A stretch of 64,000 nt of DNA from JACCVL01 sp038232655 (GTDB lineage Bacteria > Actinomycetota > Actinomycetes > Propionibacteriales > Nocardioidaceae). Positions 17,536 through 26,151 of this stretch are shown here, piece after piece (position 1 is the stretch's first letter; every line of letters starts with the position of its first letter). The notes beneath the pieces were generated by a model. The model was not told where the DNA came from. It did not search any database and saw nothing but the letters and a program-made list of their open reading frames with translations. The translations under genes were made by a program, and so were the position numbers. The stretch covers positions 1 through 64,000 of the forward strand of contig JBBSNM010000003.1 of assembly GCA_038232655.1 (NCBI GenBank), in the 5' to 3' direction.

Positions 17536-17683
17536 CACCCATCGCGCCATCCACCGACGCGACGCCATCGACGCCGTCCCCTGCCGCAGGCAGTCAGCCG
17601 CTTCCGCCGCGCGCAACGTACACCAGGCAGGTTCATCGGCGGCGCTCGAACGCTGGTGTGGCTAGAGTGCTACGATCGCGCAC

Positions 17684-17941
17684 ATGACGTCGATCGCTTC
17701 ACGGGACCTGCGCAATCACACGGCTGACGTCCTGCGCCAAGTTTCGGGTGGTACGCACGTCACGATCACCGTCAACGGCCTGCCGGTTGCCGAGATCACC
17801 CCCGTCCGCTCCGCACGCAAGCAGTTCCTGTCCAAGGTCGATCTCATCGAGCTCATGGCTCGGAGTCAGGCCGATCCTGGGCTGCGTGACGATCTTGCGA
17901 GGCTCGCCGGGGAAACCACCGACGACCTCGATCCGCGATGA
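17684..17941 (+). CDS. Phd/YefM-type antitoxin
   Basis: An 85-residue Phd-fold antitoxin: SRDLRNHTADVLRQVSGG then VTITVNGLPVAEITPV. Its N-terminal half binds operator DNA and its C-terminal tail blocks the toxin. A TACGAT -10 box lies 7 bases before the ATG, suggesting a leaderless mRNA. It overlaps the toxin gene by ATGA. It follows the mer-like operon by 148 bases. Confidence 0.9.
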   Translation: MTSIASRDLRNHTADVLRQVSGGTHVTITVNGLPVAEITPVRSARKQFLSKVDLIELMARSQADPGLRDDLARLAGETTDDLDPR

Positions 17942-18339
17942 CCATTCGACCCGCGCTGCTGGACACGAGCGTCCTGATCGCGCAAGAGAGCGGACGTCCC
18001 GTGCACGCTGAGTCGGTGCCCGAGCAGACCGCGGTGAGTGTCGTGACACTCGCTGAGCTGCACGCAGGTGTGTTGGCCGCCACCGAGACGAGCATCCGCG
18101 CGCGCCGCCTGGCCACGCTGGATGCGGTCTCCGTCGTGGCGGCGCTGCCGATCACTGCCGAGTCGGCCCGCCAGTGGGCGACCCTGAGGGTGCGGCTGGC
18201 GGAAGAAGGGCGCACGGCGAAGGTCAACGACTTGTGGATAGCGGCAGTGGCCGCGGCCAACGGGATGGATGTCGTCAGCCAGGACAGCGACTTCGACGAG
18301 ATTGAGCGCGTCGGGGGTCCCACGGTCATCCGAGTGTGA
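17938..18339 (+). CDS. VapC-type PIN-domain toxin (FitB-like)
   Basis: A 133-residue PIN ribonuclease with conserved acidic residues in LLDTSVLIAQE, TLAELHAGV, KVNDLWIAAVA and SQDSDFDEI. It is paired with the Phd-type antitoxin immediately upstream. It belongs to a different PIN subfamily from the three RHH-paired toxins elsewhere in this window. Confidence 0.9.
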   Translation: MTIRPALLDTSVLIAQESGRPVHAESVPEQTAVSVVTLAELHAGVLAATETSIRARRLATLDAVSVVAALPITAESARQWATLRVRLAEEGRTAKVNDLWIAAVAAANGMDVVSQDSDFDEIERVGGPTVIRV

Positions 18340-18919
18340 ACGCGTCAAACCTCGCTTGGGCGTAGTGGAGCCGGGTCGCCTTCGCCGCGGTAGGTACGCG
18401 AGGAGTCGATGATCCGACGTACGACCGCGAGGGCATGCCCCATCGACCACGACGCCGGCCCTGTCCTGCACGTCACCGCACGCCCGGACAACCGCGATGA
18501 CCTCACCCCCATCGCGGCACTTTTCGGCGTGGTCTGACACCGCACAGCCGCCGCACCCGGCGCCACCGACCGCGTCGTACGTGAATCGCCTGCTCAGGTG
18601 CGGGCGAGTGCGAGCCGGCCAGCGAAACCGAAGACGACGTGGCGAGGAGCAACGCTCACGACGTGATGGACCACGCCTGGGACGTCCGACGCAGCAGGCC
18701 ACGGGGCTAGGCGGACGGCCCCGCCGGACCCGAGCTCGTACGCCAGCGCCTGCGCCGCTGAGCGCGGCGTGCCGGGCGGGGCTGCCTGGCTGACCGGTCC
18801 GCAGACACCCCGGGGGCGAGTACATCCGCCGTGACCGGCTCATTCGGTGCGCTGAGCACCGATCTGGCGGTGCGTGGGCGCTCGGGGAACCGAGTGGCGC
18901 GGCAGGCCGCGGGCTAGGG
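18340..18919. other. 580-base stretch without an intact gene
   Basis: Two short coding-like remnants are visible. One is on the minus strand around 18345-18430 (HALAVVRRIIDSSRTYRGEG). The other is on the plus strand around 18438-18538, ending RPDNRDDLTPIAALFGVV. I cannot assign either to a family. A diverged copy of the TetR 3' end lies at 18704-18760. The rest shows no start-plus-ribosome-site combination worth calling. Confidence 0.6.
18704..18760 (-). repeat. Duplicated remnant of a TetR gene 3' end
   Basis: This segment matches 18917-18982, the 3' end of the TetR gene, at an offset of 213 bases, including an identical 17-base block. It would encode QALAYELGSGGAVRLA against LQTLAYQLGLGPARRGPSA in the gene. 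It is either a local partial duplication or the tail of a lost paralogue. Confidence 0.65.
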
Positions 18920-19525
18920 CTAGGCGGACGGCCCGCGCCGCGCCGGGCCGAGCCCGAGCTGGTACGCCAGCGTCTGCAGCCGGTGCTGGTAGTACGCCTC
19001 GGGATGCTCAATCGTCCCGACGAGGTGACCGAACAGCTCAAAGTTGATCAGGCCGAACATGTCGACCCAGGCAGCAACCGCCCGGTCAACCACCGGCTCG
19101 GTCAGCCCGTGGAGGACCGCGCCGCTGTCGGCGCGGTGCAGGTCCCGGCGCACCTCGTCGGGCAGGGGCACCGCCGGCTCGTCGGTGGCACGTCCGCGGT
19201 CACGGGCATCGCGCAGGATCGCGCCGAAGACGAGCGCCGCCCGGGCGGCGGGCTCGACGGTCTCGCGAGGAGCCTGGTAGCCGGGGACGGGGCTGCCAAA
19301 TAGCAGGGCGTACTCGGCAGGGTGGTCCACAGCCCACGCTCGTACGGCGTGACCGACCGCCAGGAACCGCCCGGCCAGCTCGTCGCGGTGCACCGCCGCC
19401 TCCGCCCGCTCCGCCGCGGCGCCAAGGGCGTCATAGCCCTCCACGATCAGGGCGGTGAGCAGCTCGTCCCGGCTGGCGAAGTACCGGTAGATCGCCGAGG
19501 AGGCCATGCCCAGCTCACGAGCCAC
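18920..19525 (-). pseudogene. TetR-family regulator lacking its N terminus
   Basis: The frame encodes 201 residues beginning VARELGMASSAIYRYFASRDELLTALI, that is, the recognition helix onward. The usual 35-40 residues before it, including helix 1 and the start of the HTH, are absent. The preceding codons are Ala and then a TGA stop, so the break is sharp. The ligand-binding domain is intact to LGLGPARRGPSA. Without helix 1 it probably cannot fold as a repressor. It is divergent from an epimerase gene only 27 bases away, where the missing exon-equivalent should be. Confidence 0.75.
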
Positions 19526-19552
19526 CGCTCACAACACAGAGAGTTGATCACC

Positions 19553-20493
19553 ATGGCTATGCACGTCGTCGTCGGATCGGGCCCAGTGGGCAGCGCAGTC
19601 GCCCGGTTGCTGCTGGAGCGAGGGGAGCAGGTCCGGGTCGTCACCCGCAGCGGCACCGGCCCCGAGGGCGCCGAACGCGTACGCGCCGACGCCGCCGATG
19701 CACCGCGGATGATCGCGCTCACCCAGGGCGCGACCGCGCTCTACAACTGCGTCAACCCGCCCTACGACCGGTGGGCCGCCGACTGGCCGCCGGTCGCGGC
19801 CGGGCTGCTGGGTGCGGCCGAGTCCAGCGGGGCGGTCCGCGCCACGACGTCGAACCTCTACGTCTACGGCCCCGTGGACGGCCCGATGACCGAAGACCTC
19901 CACCTCGTCGCGCTCGGCACCAAGGGACGGGTCCGCGCCCAGATGTGGCGCGATGCCCTCGGTGCGCACGAGGCCGGGCGGGTACGCGCCTTCGAGGTGC
20001 GCGGCAGCGACTACATCGGCGCCCCCGGCTCGTCCCTGGTGTCGATGCTGATGCTGCCTGCGTGGCGCAAGGGGCGCACCGCCTGGCTGGCGGCCAACCT
20101 GGACGTCCCGCACAGCTGGACCGACGTCGAGGACGTCGCCACCCTGCTGGTCGCCGGCGTCCAGGACGCCCGCGCATGGGGCCGGCCGTGGCACGTCCCG
20201 ACGGCGGCCCCCGGACGATGCGCGAGCTGGCTGCCCTGGCCGGAAAGCGGGCGCAGACCCCGGCCGGGGTGCGGTCGCTGCCGCAGGCCGCGGTGTGGGC
20301 CGCCGGAGTCGCAGACCCGTTCGTCCGCGAGCTGCGGGAGGCCCAGCACCAGTTCCGCCGCCCGTTCGTGCTCGATTCCTCGCCGGCCCAGCAGACCTTC
20401 GGGCTGGAGCCCACGGCCACCGAGGTGGCCGTGGGCCGCGAGGTCGACGAGTTCGCACGCACGCACGCCGAGGCGGCCGGGGCCTTGCACTAG
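19553..20493 (+). pseudogene. NAD-dependent epimerase/dehydratase-like gene with one frameshift
   Basis: It starts at ATG 19553 with a Rossmann motif GSGPVGSAVARLLLE and carries an extended SDR/NmrA-like body (NLYVYGPVDGPM, DVPHSWTDVEDVATLL). The frame is lost at a CCCCC run at 20208-20212, and the matching C terminus continues in another frame (TMRELAALAGK, TFGLEPT) to the stop at 20493. Restoring one base would give about 313 residues. It may be a real mutation or a sequencing error. Confidence 0.8.
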
Positions 20494-20525
20494 CGCCGAT
20501 ACGAACCCGGTGCGGGCGCCTCACT

Positions 20526-20574
20526 CGGTTCCGTGGGCACCAACTGGGTGGCTGACCGGGTGCCCGCGGAACCG
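20526..20574. terminator. Strong intrinsic hairpin after the epimerase gene
   Basis: A 15-bp stem with a single G-T wobble pairs 20526-20540 with 20560-20574 around a 19-base loop, followed by TTTA. It sits 33 bases past the epimerase stop and 85 bases past the end of the converging PfpI gene, so it can serve both. Confidence 0.75.
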
Positions 20575-20658
20575 TTTACGGCTCAGCTGGGCGCCGCCGG
20601 GCTGGAAGGGCACAGCGCCAGGTGAGCCCACCCCACAGCCCCGAACGGGGCCGGACCG

Positions 20659-21192
20659 CTACGGCGTCGGGTCGGTCTGCAGCGCCGCCAGCAGCGCCTT
20701 CATCCACGGCCCCAGGTCGTCCGGTGTGCGCGCGGAGATGAGCGTGCCGTCGACCACCGTGGCCTCGTCGACCCAGTCGACGCCGGCGTTGACCATGTCG
20801 TCCTTGATCGCGGCGACGCTGGTGGCTCGCCGGCCCTTGACCACCTGCGCCGAGATCGGCACCCAGCCGGCGTGGCAGATGAACGCGACCGGCTTGCCCG
20901 CGGTGTCGAAGTCGCGTACGAGGGCGAGCACCTGCTCGGAGCGGCGGAGCTTGTCGGGGGCGAAGCCGCCGGGGATGACCAGGCCGTCGAAGTCGGCGGC
21001 CGACAGCCCGTCGACGGTGGTGTCGACCGGCAGCGGCCCGTGCCCCTTCTTCCCGGTCACGGCGTGGTCGTCGAGACCGGCGACGGTCACCTCCACACCC
21101 TCCTCGATCAGGCGATGGAGCGGGTACAGCAGCTCCATGTCCTCGAACAGGTCGGCGGCCAGCAGCAGGACCTTCTTGTCTGAGAGCGTCAC
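20659..21192 (-). CDS. DJ-1/PfpI-family protein (YhbO/YraA-like)
   Basis: A 177-residue class I glutamine-amidotransferase-like fold. It has an acidic residue near the N terminus (LFEDMELLYPL, Glu17), GLVIPGGFAPD, and the nucleophile elbow FICHAGW with Cys106. Family members act as glyoxalases, protein deglycases or proteases, and protect against stress; the exact activity is not decided by sequence. It stands alone, with no close upstream gene on its strand. Confidence 0.9.
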   Translation of the reverse strand: MTLSDKKVLLLAADLFEDMELLYPLHRLIEEGVEVTVAGLDDHAVTGKKGHGPLPVDTTVDGLSAADFDGLVIPGGFAPDKLRRSEQVLALVRDFDTAGKPVAFICHAGWVPISAQVVKGRRATSVAAIKDDMVNAGVDWVDEATVVDGTLISARTPDDLGPWMKALLAALQTDPTP

Positions 21193-21341
21193 CCTGACAC
21201 GCTACCGCCGACCGCCGTCTGCGGCAGCGGGTCGGGGGCGGAGTCGGGGCCCGCACACCTTTCGGCGGAGACCTTGACTCGGGAGAGCCGCGGCGCACGC
21301 GACGACAGATCGCCGCACGCTCGATCCTGTTCGTGGCGGGG

Positions 21342-22016
21342 TTAGCAACCGGTGCCGAGCTCAAGGTCAACCGGTGCATGACCGCAGGCGCAGCCGTCCC
21401 CGCGCCAGGCCTTGAGACCTTCCCTGACGGCCACGGCGGCGATGACCAGGCCGGCGACAGGGTCGGCCCAAGCCCACCCGAGGGTGGCGTTCAAGACCAG
21501 GCCGGCGAGCAGGACGGCGGAGAGGTAGGTGCACAGCAGGGTTTGGGTGGAGTCGGCGACCACAGCCTTGGAGCCGAGACTCTTGCCCGTCCGGCGTTGC
21601 GCCCAGGACAGGAAGGGCATGATCAGCAGCGAGGCCACTGCCAGTCCCATCCCCACCGGTGAGGCGTCGGGCTCATGCCCGCCGGCCAGGGCTCGACCGG
21701 ACTCGAACATCACGTACGCCGCCAGCGCGAGGAACGACAGCGCCATCAGCCGGAGCGCCTGCCGCTCCCGAGACTCGGGCAGCCGGTGGCGGAACTGCCA
21801 CAAGATGATCAGACCGCTGGACACCTCCACCCCTGAGTCCAGCCCGAACCCGACCAGGGCCACCGAGCTCGCCGCCAGACCAGCGGTGATGGCGATCACC
21901 GCCTCGGCGAGGTTGTACGACACGGAGGCTGCTGCGAGCAGCTGCGCACGGCGGCCGAGCCGGCGTCGCCGGGCGCCGTCCGGCACGAACACCGCGGCGT
22001 GGGTGTGGTTGCTCAC
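21342..22016 (-). CDS. Cation diffusion facilitator-like efflux protein
   Basis: A 224-residue membrane protein with about six helices. Metal-site-like acidic residues appear in GLDSGVEVSSG and in VVADSTQTLL, which resemble the CDF HxxxD and DxxxD motifs, and a Cys/His-rich tail DGCACGHAP follows. CDF proteins export Zn, Cd, Co or Fe(II) in exchange for protons. The GTG at 22016 overlaps the stop of the ArsR gene by GTGA, so the two are translationally coupled; metal sensed by the repressor should induce this pump. The C-terminal cytoplasmic domain of many CDFs is missing. Confidence 0.82.
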   Translation of the reverse strand: MSNHTHAAVFVPDGARRRRLGRRAQLLAAASVSYNLAEAVIAITAGLAASSVALVGFGLDSGVEVSSGLIILWQFRHRLPESRERQALRLMALSFLALAAYVMFESGRALAGGHEPDASPVGMGLAVASLLIMPFLSWAQRRTGKSLGSKAVVADSTQTLLCTYLSAVLLAGLVLNATLGWAWADPVAGLVIAAVAVREGLKAWRGDGCACGHAPVDLELGTGC

Positions 22017-22414
22017 CACGGTGGCTTCTTGCCGGACTGCTCGCCGTAGACCGGGCACAGCACCACGGCGTCTCCGGTCGACGCGAGCAGCTCCTCGGCT
22101 GCGCCCAGCACCTTCACCACCAGATCGGGTTGGGTCAGTGAGAACACCGAGGCCCGACCCTGCGGGCGGGACTCCACCAGCCCGCAGTCGCGCAGGCACG
22201 CGAGGTGGCGTGACACCGTCGACTGCGCTAGCCCCACGTGCGCGGTCAGGTCGACCACTCGGTGCTCACCTAGCGCCAGGTGCCGTAGGATCGCCAGCCG
22301 GGATGGATCCGCCAACCCCCGGAACAGGCACGCCGCCGCCGACAGTGCCGTCGCCTTGCCGACCAGGCCAGCGGTACCCGACTCGGCACCGACCCTTGTA
22401 ACTAGCATCGTCAT
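22013..22414 (-). CDS. ArsR/SmtB-family repressor, CmtR-like metal site
   Basis: A 133-residue winged-helix repressor: LFRGLADPSRLAILRHL and recognition helix LAQSTVSRHLACLRDCGLV. The Cys pair CLRDC in the recognition helix plus a Cys in the C-terminal segment VVLCPVYG reproduce the three-Cys Cd/Pb site of mycobacterial CmtR. It should repress itself and the downstream CDF pump. Its ATG lies inside a perfect inverted repeat and 6 bases after a TAGCAT -10 box, indicating a leaderless, autoregulated transcript. Confidence 0.9.
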   Translation of the reverse strand: MTMLVTRVGAESGTAGLVGKATALSAAACLFRGLADPSRLAILRHLALGEHRVVDLTAHVGLAQSTVSRHLACLRDCGLVESRPQGRASVFSLTQPDLVVKVLGAAEELLASTGDAVVLCPVYGEQSGKKPPW

Positions 22415-22426
22415 CTAGCGATGCTA
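22403..22426. promoter_or_regulatory. Operator overlapping the ArsR start codon
   Basis: TAGCATCG and CGATGCTA form a perfect 8+8 inverted repeat with an 8-base spacer. It covers both the -10 box and the ATG (22412-22414) of the ArsR gene, the usual position and shape of an SmtB/ArsR operator. Confidence 0.8.
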
Positions 22427-22531
22427 ACGCGAGCGATGCACGCCGAGCCAACGGTGAGCACCGCGGGCCACCGCGTGGCGGCTGCGGCCAAGCGGGCGAC
22501 GGCGCGTATAGGGACGAGCACAACGGGATGC

Positions 22532-22918
22532 TCAAGGGCTGACGACGTCGGCGACGGGCATGTCGTGCAAGCGCCGGTCGGTCGTCACCAACGGGCAGCC
22601 CAGCGTGGTGGCGAGCTCGACGTAGAGCGCGTCTGCCAGGCGCAACCGGTGACGTCGTGCCCAGGCGCCGAGCAGGAGGTCGCTGACCGCGTGTTTCGTG
22701 ATCGGCGCCGACGCCAACGAGGCCAGGCAGGTCTCGACGTCATTCGCAGCAAGGTCTCCGGCTCGATGTAACCGTCCCATCGCAGACAGCACCTCGGCGT
22801 CGACATGCGCGGGGGCGTGCAACTGATGTCCGGTGAGACGCAGTCTCACCTTCTGGCCCAACTCGTTGGCAAGTAGGAGGTCGACGAGCGCGGACGCGTC
22901 CGCTACTACCTCATCCAT
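22532..22918 (-). CDS. VapC-type PIN-domain toxin
   Basis: A 128-residue PIN ribonuclease with acidic residues in VVADASALVDLLL, HVDAEVLSAM, LADALYVELA and TTDRRL. ATG 22918 is chosen because the PIN fold begins there; the frame is open upstream only through antitoxin overlap. It overlaps the antitoxin gene by 8 bases. It is the same subfamily as the toxins at 12838 and 63539. Confidence 0.9.
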   Translation of the reverse strand: MDEVVADASALVDLLLANELGQKVRLRLTGHQLHAPAHVDAEVLSAMGRLHRAGDLAANDVETCLASLASAPITKHAVSDLLLGAWARRHRLRLADALYVELATTLGCPLVTTDRRLHDMPVADVVSP

Positions 22919-23147
22919 GCCGGGTCGGCGGCTCGTCGCGCACCTCGTCGAGCGCTTGCAGGGCACGCTCGTGGGTAACGGCGCGGGCCGAAGCCGTCCG
23001 GCGGGCTATCTCTTGCAACCAGGAATCGGTCGAGCGCCGGGCCAGGGTCCGCCGAACCGCTTCCTGCGTGACGGCAGACAGGTTGAGGCCGGCCCCCTTG
23101 GCCTGGGCAGCGAGCTCGTCGGGCAGGTACACGTTCAACCGAGTCAC
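22911..23147 (-). CDS. Ribbon-helix-helix antitoxin (CcdA/VapB-like)
   Basis: A 78-residue RHH protein: TRLNVYLPDELAAQAKGAGL then LSAVTQEAVRRTL, with an acidic C-terminal tail for toxin binding. GTG 23147 follows a TATAGT -10 box by 7 bases, so a leaderless mRNA is likely. The GTGTATAGTGTGTG surroundings are repetitive and may hold the autoregulatory site. Confidence 0.85.
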   Translation of the reverse strand: MTRLNVYLPDELAAQAKGAGLNLSAVTQEAVRRTLARRSTDSWLQEIARRTASARAVTHERALQALDEVRDEPPTRHG

Positions 23148-23234
23148 ACCACACACTATACACACTGCATGATGGCGGTGATTCGAGCCATGGTCGCGCA
23201 CGTTCATGCAGACTCTGGGGCCGGCAAGGTTGCC

Positions 23235-23811
23235 TAGGTTCCACCCCTCCAGGCACGATCAGACCGAGGACCACCGCGGACACGGCGATGACGACGAGCG
23301 TCACGCCGAGCAGCACGACGTCGACAAGAGCCATCAGGGCCAGGGTGGCGAGCAAGGCCAACATGCTGGTGACACCCGAGACCAGCGACTGGGTGGCGAC
23401 CTGTCGCAGCAAGGTGGTATCGGCGGTGACCCGCGACATCAGGTCGCCCGGCTCAGCGCCCTCCACGGCCGACAACCGCAGTCGCAGCAGCCGGGTCACC
23501 AACTGCCGTCGTGCCGCCAGTACCACCGACTCGCCGGTACGCTCCATCACGTGGTTGCCGACGGCGCCGATCGCCGCGTTGGCGATGACGAGCGCGGTCA
23601 TCAAGAGCAGCAGACCGCTCGCGGAACGACCCGCACCCAGTCCCTCGATCAGTTGGCGCACCACCAGCGGTAGCGCCAGCCCGGTGGCGCCGGTCGCCAG
23701 GCTCAGCACACCACCGGCGACGAGGGCAGAGCGGTAGGGACGCACGTACCCCAGCAACACGCGCAGCGTTGTCGCGGAAGGCTCCGATGGGGCGGCGTCA
23801 GCTGTGGACAC
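23235..23811 (-). pseudogene. 5' fragment of an ABC multidrug exporter (half transporter)
   Basis: About 190 residues of a type IV ABC membrane domain starting at GTG 23811: LLGYVRPYRSALVAGGVLSL, LPLVVRQLIEGLG, ERTGESVVLAARRQLVTRLL and GDLMSRVTADTTLLRQVATQ. Matching sequence ends near 23240 (VVLGLIVPGG). The rest of the membrane domain and the whole nucleotide-binding domain are missing, replaced by the toxin-antitoxin locus. A functional product is unlikely. Confidence 0.85.
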
Positions 23812-23842
23812 GAGATCACTCCGCCAGCCCCGGTGCTCGAGG

Positions 23843-24226
23843 CGCACCGGAGCGCGTGTTCGACGCGTGGACCGACCCGGCCAGCCTGAGCGCCTGGATG
23901 GCGCCGGACCCGATGACGGTCGGCGCGGCCGACTGCGATCCGCGGGTGGGTGGGCGGTTCCGCATCTTCATGTTCGGCGACTCGGGTGCGATCGAGCACA
24001 CCGGGGAGTACGAAGAGCCGTGCCTCACAGCCTCTTGGTCCTGACCTGGCGGGCACCGCATCTAGGTCTGCTGACCACCCGCGTACGGGTCGAGCTGACC
24101 GCGACGACGACCGGCACTGCGATGGTCATCGAGCACAGCGGGCTGCCCGACGTCCAGACGCGCGACGCCCACGCGCACGGATGGGCCAGCATCGCCGCCA
24201 AGCTGGCGGCGTACGCCCGAGCATGA
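23843..24226 (+). pseudogene. AHSA1/SRPBCC-domain gene relic
   Basis: The frame carries PERVFDAWTDPASLSAWMAP and GGRFRIFMFG, typical of activator-of-Hsp90-type START-like proteins, until about 24020. The remainder (VLTWRAPH, VIEHSGLPD, RDAHAHGWASIAAKLAAY) is in a different frame. The first strand is also missing. At least one indel has inactivated it. It overlaps no other plus-strand gene. Confidence 0.75.
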
Positions 24227-24686
24227 GGCCAGGCAGCGGTCGAAGGGGCGCGGGTCGACGACGTGCACGACCTGGCCATGGGGATGCCGCACGTCACCGT
24301 CGCATGGCTGTTTCGTGCCTCGGCCCGCCGATCCACGGCGTGGCTCCGACCATCCGCTGAGCTGACGAACGCGATTGCCCCGAACCGCGCCAGGCGGCTG
24401 TTCCGGCCGCCACCGTCGAGAAGTGCCAGCACCCGTACGCCCGACAGATCGTCACCGCGGCGACCGGGACCACCAGCGTGAGCGCGATCGCGCGGAGCCC
24501 GGCGAGCCCGGGTGCGGGCCACGCCGCTCGCGATCGGTTCCGCGCGGCCCCCGGCTTCCGGGGCTGACAACACCGCGCCACGCATACTGCGCCGGGCAGC
24601 ATGCCGCAGCGGTCGGCGGAGCCTCTAGGCTGCGCCGGGCGCGGCGTCTGAGAGCCCGGGGTGCTGGTCAGCGAAAGGAGTGCGAG
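24227..24686. other. 460-base stretch with only weak gene remnants
   Basis: A plus-strand remnant near 24255-24320 (VDDVHDLAMGMPHVTVAWLF) loosely resembles the start of MmcQ/YjbR proteins. A minus-strand remnant near 24400-24520 (GLAGLRAIALTLVVPVAAV) loosely resembles the first helix of acyltransferase-3 proteins. Neither is convincing. The end supplies the ribosome site AAAGGAG for the MFS gene. Confidence 0.5.
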
Positions 24687-25871
24687 GTGGTTCCGCGGGC
24701 AGACCCGGTCGTGAGCCTCTGGCGGCTGCCGGGGATCCGCCGACTGCTGGGCGTGACCCTGCTGGGCTTCGCCGGCTTCGCCGCCACGCTCGGCTCGCTG
24801 CCGTGGTGGGCGGTCGAGGGTGGTGCGTCCGTGTCGACAGCCGGGCTGGTCACCACCGCGATGCTGGTCACCACGGTCGCCACCCAGGCGGTGGTGCCGG
24901 CGATCGTGCGTCGCCTCGGTAGCGGGCGCAGCCTCGCGATCGGTCTGGTCGCGCTGGGGGCGCCCTGCCCGCTGTACGCGCTGTTCACCGATCTCGGTCC
25001 GCTGCTGGCCATCAGCGCGGTGCGGGGCGTCGGGTTCGCGCTGCTCACGGTGATCGGCTCCACGCTGACGCGGATGCTGGCACCGCCGGGGCGCCACGGA
25101 GAGGCGGCCGGGCTGTACGGCCTGGCGATCGGTGTCACCGGCATGGCCGCCGTGCCCGGCGCGGTGGCGCTGGCCCAGAGCGTCGGCTACTGGCCGGTGG
25201 CCCTGCTGGCCGGCCTGCCGGTGCTCGCCGTGCCGGCCGCGCTGCGGCTGTCCGACGGCCGCGACACCGCCACAGCGTCGGCGCCGAGTGTGATCGGACA
25301 CCGCCGGGCTGTGCAGCGGGTGCTGGTGCCGTCCGTGCTGCTGATGGTGGTGACGCTGTCCGGCAGCGGGGTCGTGACGTTCGTACCGATCGAGCGGCCC
25401 GACGGTCTGCTCGCGGCGGTCGCGCTGCTCGTCTTCGGGGTAACCGGGGCGGTCGGCAGGTGGCGGGTCGGCGTCCTGGCCGACCGGGCGGGCGCCCGGC
25501 TGCTGCTGCCGGCCTCGCTGGTGACCACGGCGGTCGGCCTGGCCGGCGTGGCCGGCGGGTTGGCCGCCGGCTCGGACACCCTGCTGGTGGGCGGGGCAGC
25601 GATCAGCGGTCTCGGCTACGGCGCGGTGCAGAACCTCACGCTTGTCGTGGCCTTCCGGCGGGTGGATCCCGTCGACGTGCCGACGGCGAGCGCGGTGTGG
25701 AACATCTCCTTCGACACCGGCACCGCGGTGGGTGCCGTCGCCGTCGGAGCGGTGGCCGCCTGGGGAGCGGATGCGGCTGGCCAGGGTGGGGTCGGCATCG
25801 CCGCCGCCCTCGGGATGTGCGCCGCCCTGCTTGCCCTGGCCGTGCCGCTCAGCGCGCGTACGACGGCGTAG
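24687..25871 (+). CDS. Major facilitator superfamily transporter
   Basis: A 394-residue protein with 11-12 hydrophobic helices in two halves and the short loop motif IVRRLGSGRSLAIG between helices 2 and 3. Later parts include GRWRVGVLADRAGARLLLPA and YGAVQNLTLVVAFRRV. It resembles drug-efflux MFS proteins; the substrate is unknown. The GTG at 24687 has AAAGGAG 6 bases upstream. Its 3' end overlaps a convergent small gene by 23 bases. Confidence 0.88.
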   Translation: MVPRADPVVSLWRLPGIRRLLGVTLLGFAGFAATLGSLPWWAVEGGASVSTAGLVTTAMLVTTVATQAVVPAIVRRLGSGRSLAIGLVALGAPCPLYALFTDLGPLLAISAVRGVGFALLTVIGSTLTRMLAPPGRHGEAAGLYGLAIGVTGMAAVPGAVALAQSVGYWPVALLAGLPVLAVPAALRLSDGRDTATASAPSVIGHRRAVQRVLVPSVLLMVVTLSGSGVVTFVPIERPDGLLAAVALLVFGVTGAVGRWRVGVLADRAGARLLLPASLVTTAVGLAGVAGGLAAGSDTLLVGGAAISGLGYGAVQNLTLVVAFRRVDPVDVPTASAVWNISFDTGTAVGAVAVGAVAAWGADAAGQGGVGIAAALGMCAALLALAVPLSARTTA

Positions 25872-26079
25872 GCGGGTGACGGTCGCGCCACCGGGTCGGC
25901 ATCAGCCGGCGGATCGGGTCGGCGACCTCGTTGGGGTAGCGGTCGAGGGTCGCCAACAGGTCGTCGCGGTGCGCGCCGGAGTGGTAGCTGGCGAGGTCGG
26001 CGCGCAGCTGGCGGCGCTCGCGCGCCGCGGCGGCCCGGCGCCGCGCGGTCGCGGCGAGAGCGGACAGGCGATCAGTCAT
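25849..26079 (-). CDS. Small basic protein, tandem paralogue 1
   Basis: A 76-residue protein rich in Arg and Ala, with a helical N terminus and the core ERRQLRADLASY then HRDDLLATLDRYPNEVAD. A GGGAGCCCGCC ribosome site precedes the ATG. A second copy of the same family lies 73 bases upstream on the same strand. I do not recognise a function; the helical charged character would fit a small regulatory or nucleic-acid-associated protein. Confidence 0.65.
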   Translation of the reverse strand: MTDRLSALAATARRRAAAARERRQLRADLASYHSGAHRDDLLATLDRYPNEVADPIRRLMPTRWRDRHPPTPSYAR

Positions 26080-26151
26080 GGCGGGCTCCCTTGCCCTAGT
26101 CGGGAATCGAACGTGTGCGGTGGTGCGACCGGGTGCTTCAGGCGGTCGGCA

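Noticed and set aside
24400..24520. Minus-strand segment resembling the first helix of an acyltransferase-3 protein
   Set aside because: Only one short hydrophobic stretch matches, with no catalytic His or further helices.
26101..26115. T-loop-like GTTCGATTCCC on the minus strand, suggesting a tRNA 3' end
   Set aside because: The flanking bases do not form a T stem, no anticodon or D arm can be built upstream, and no acceptor stem closes.
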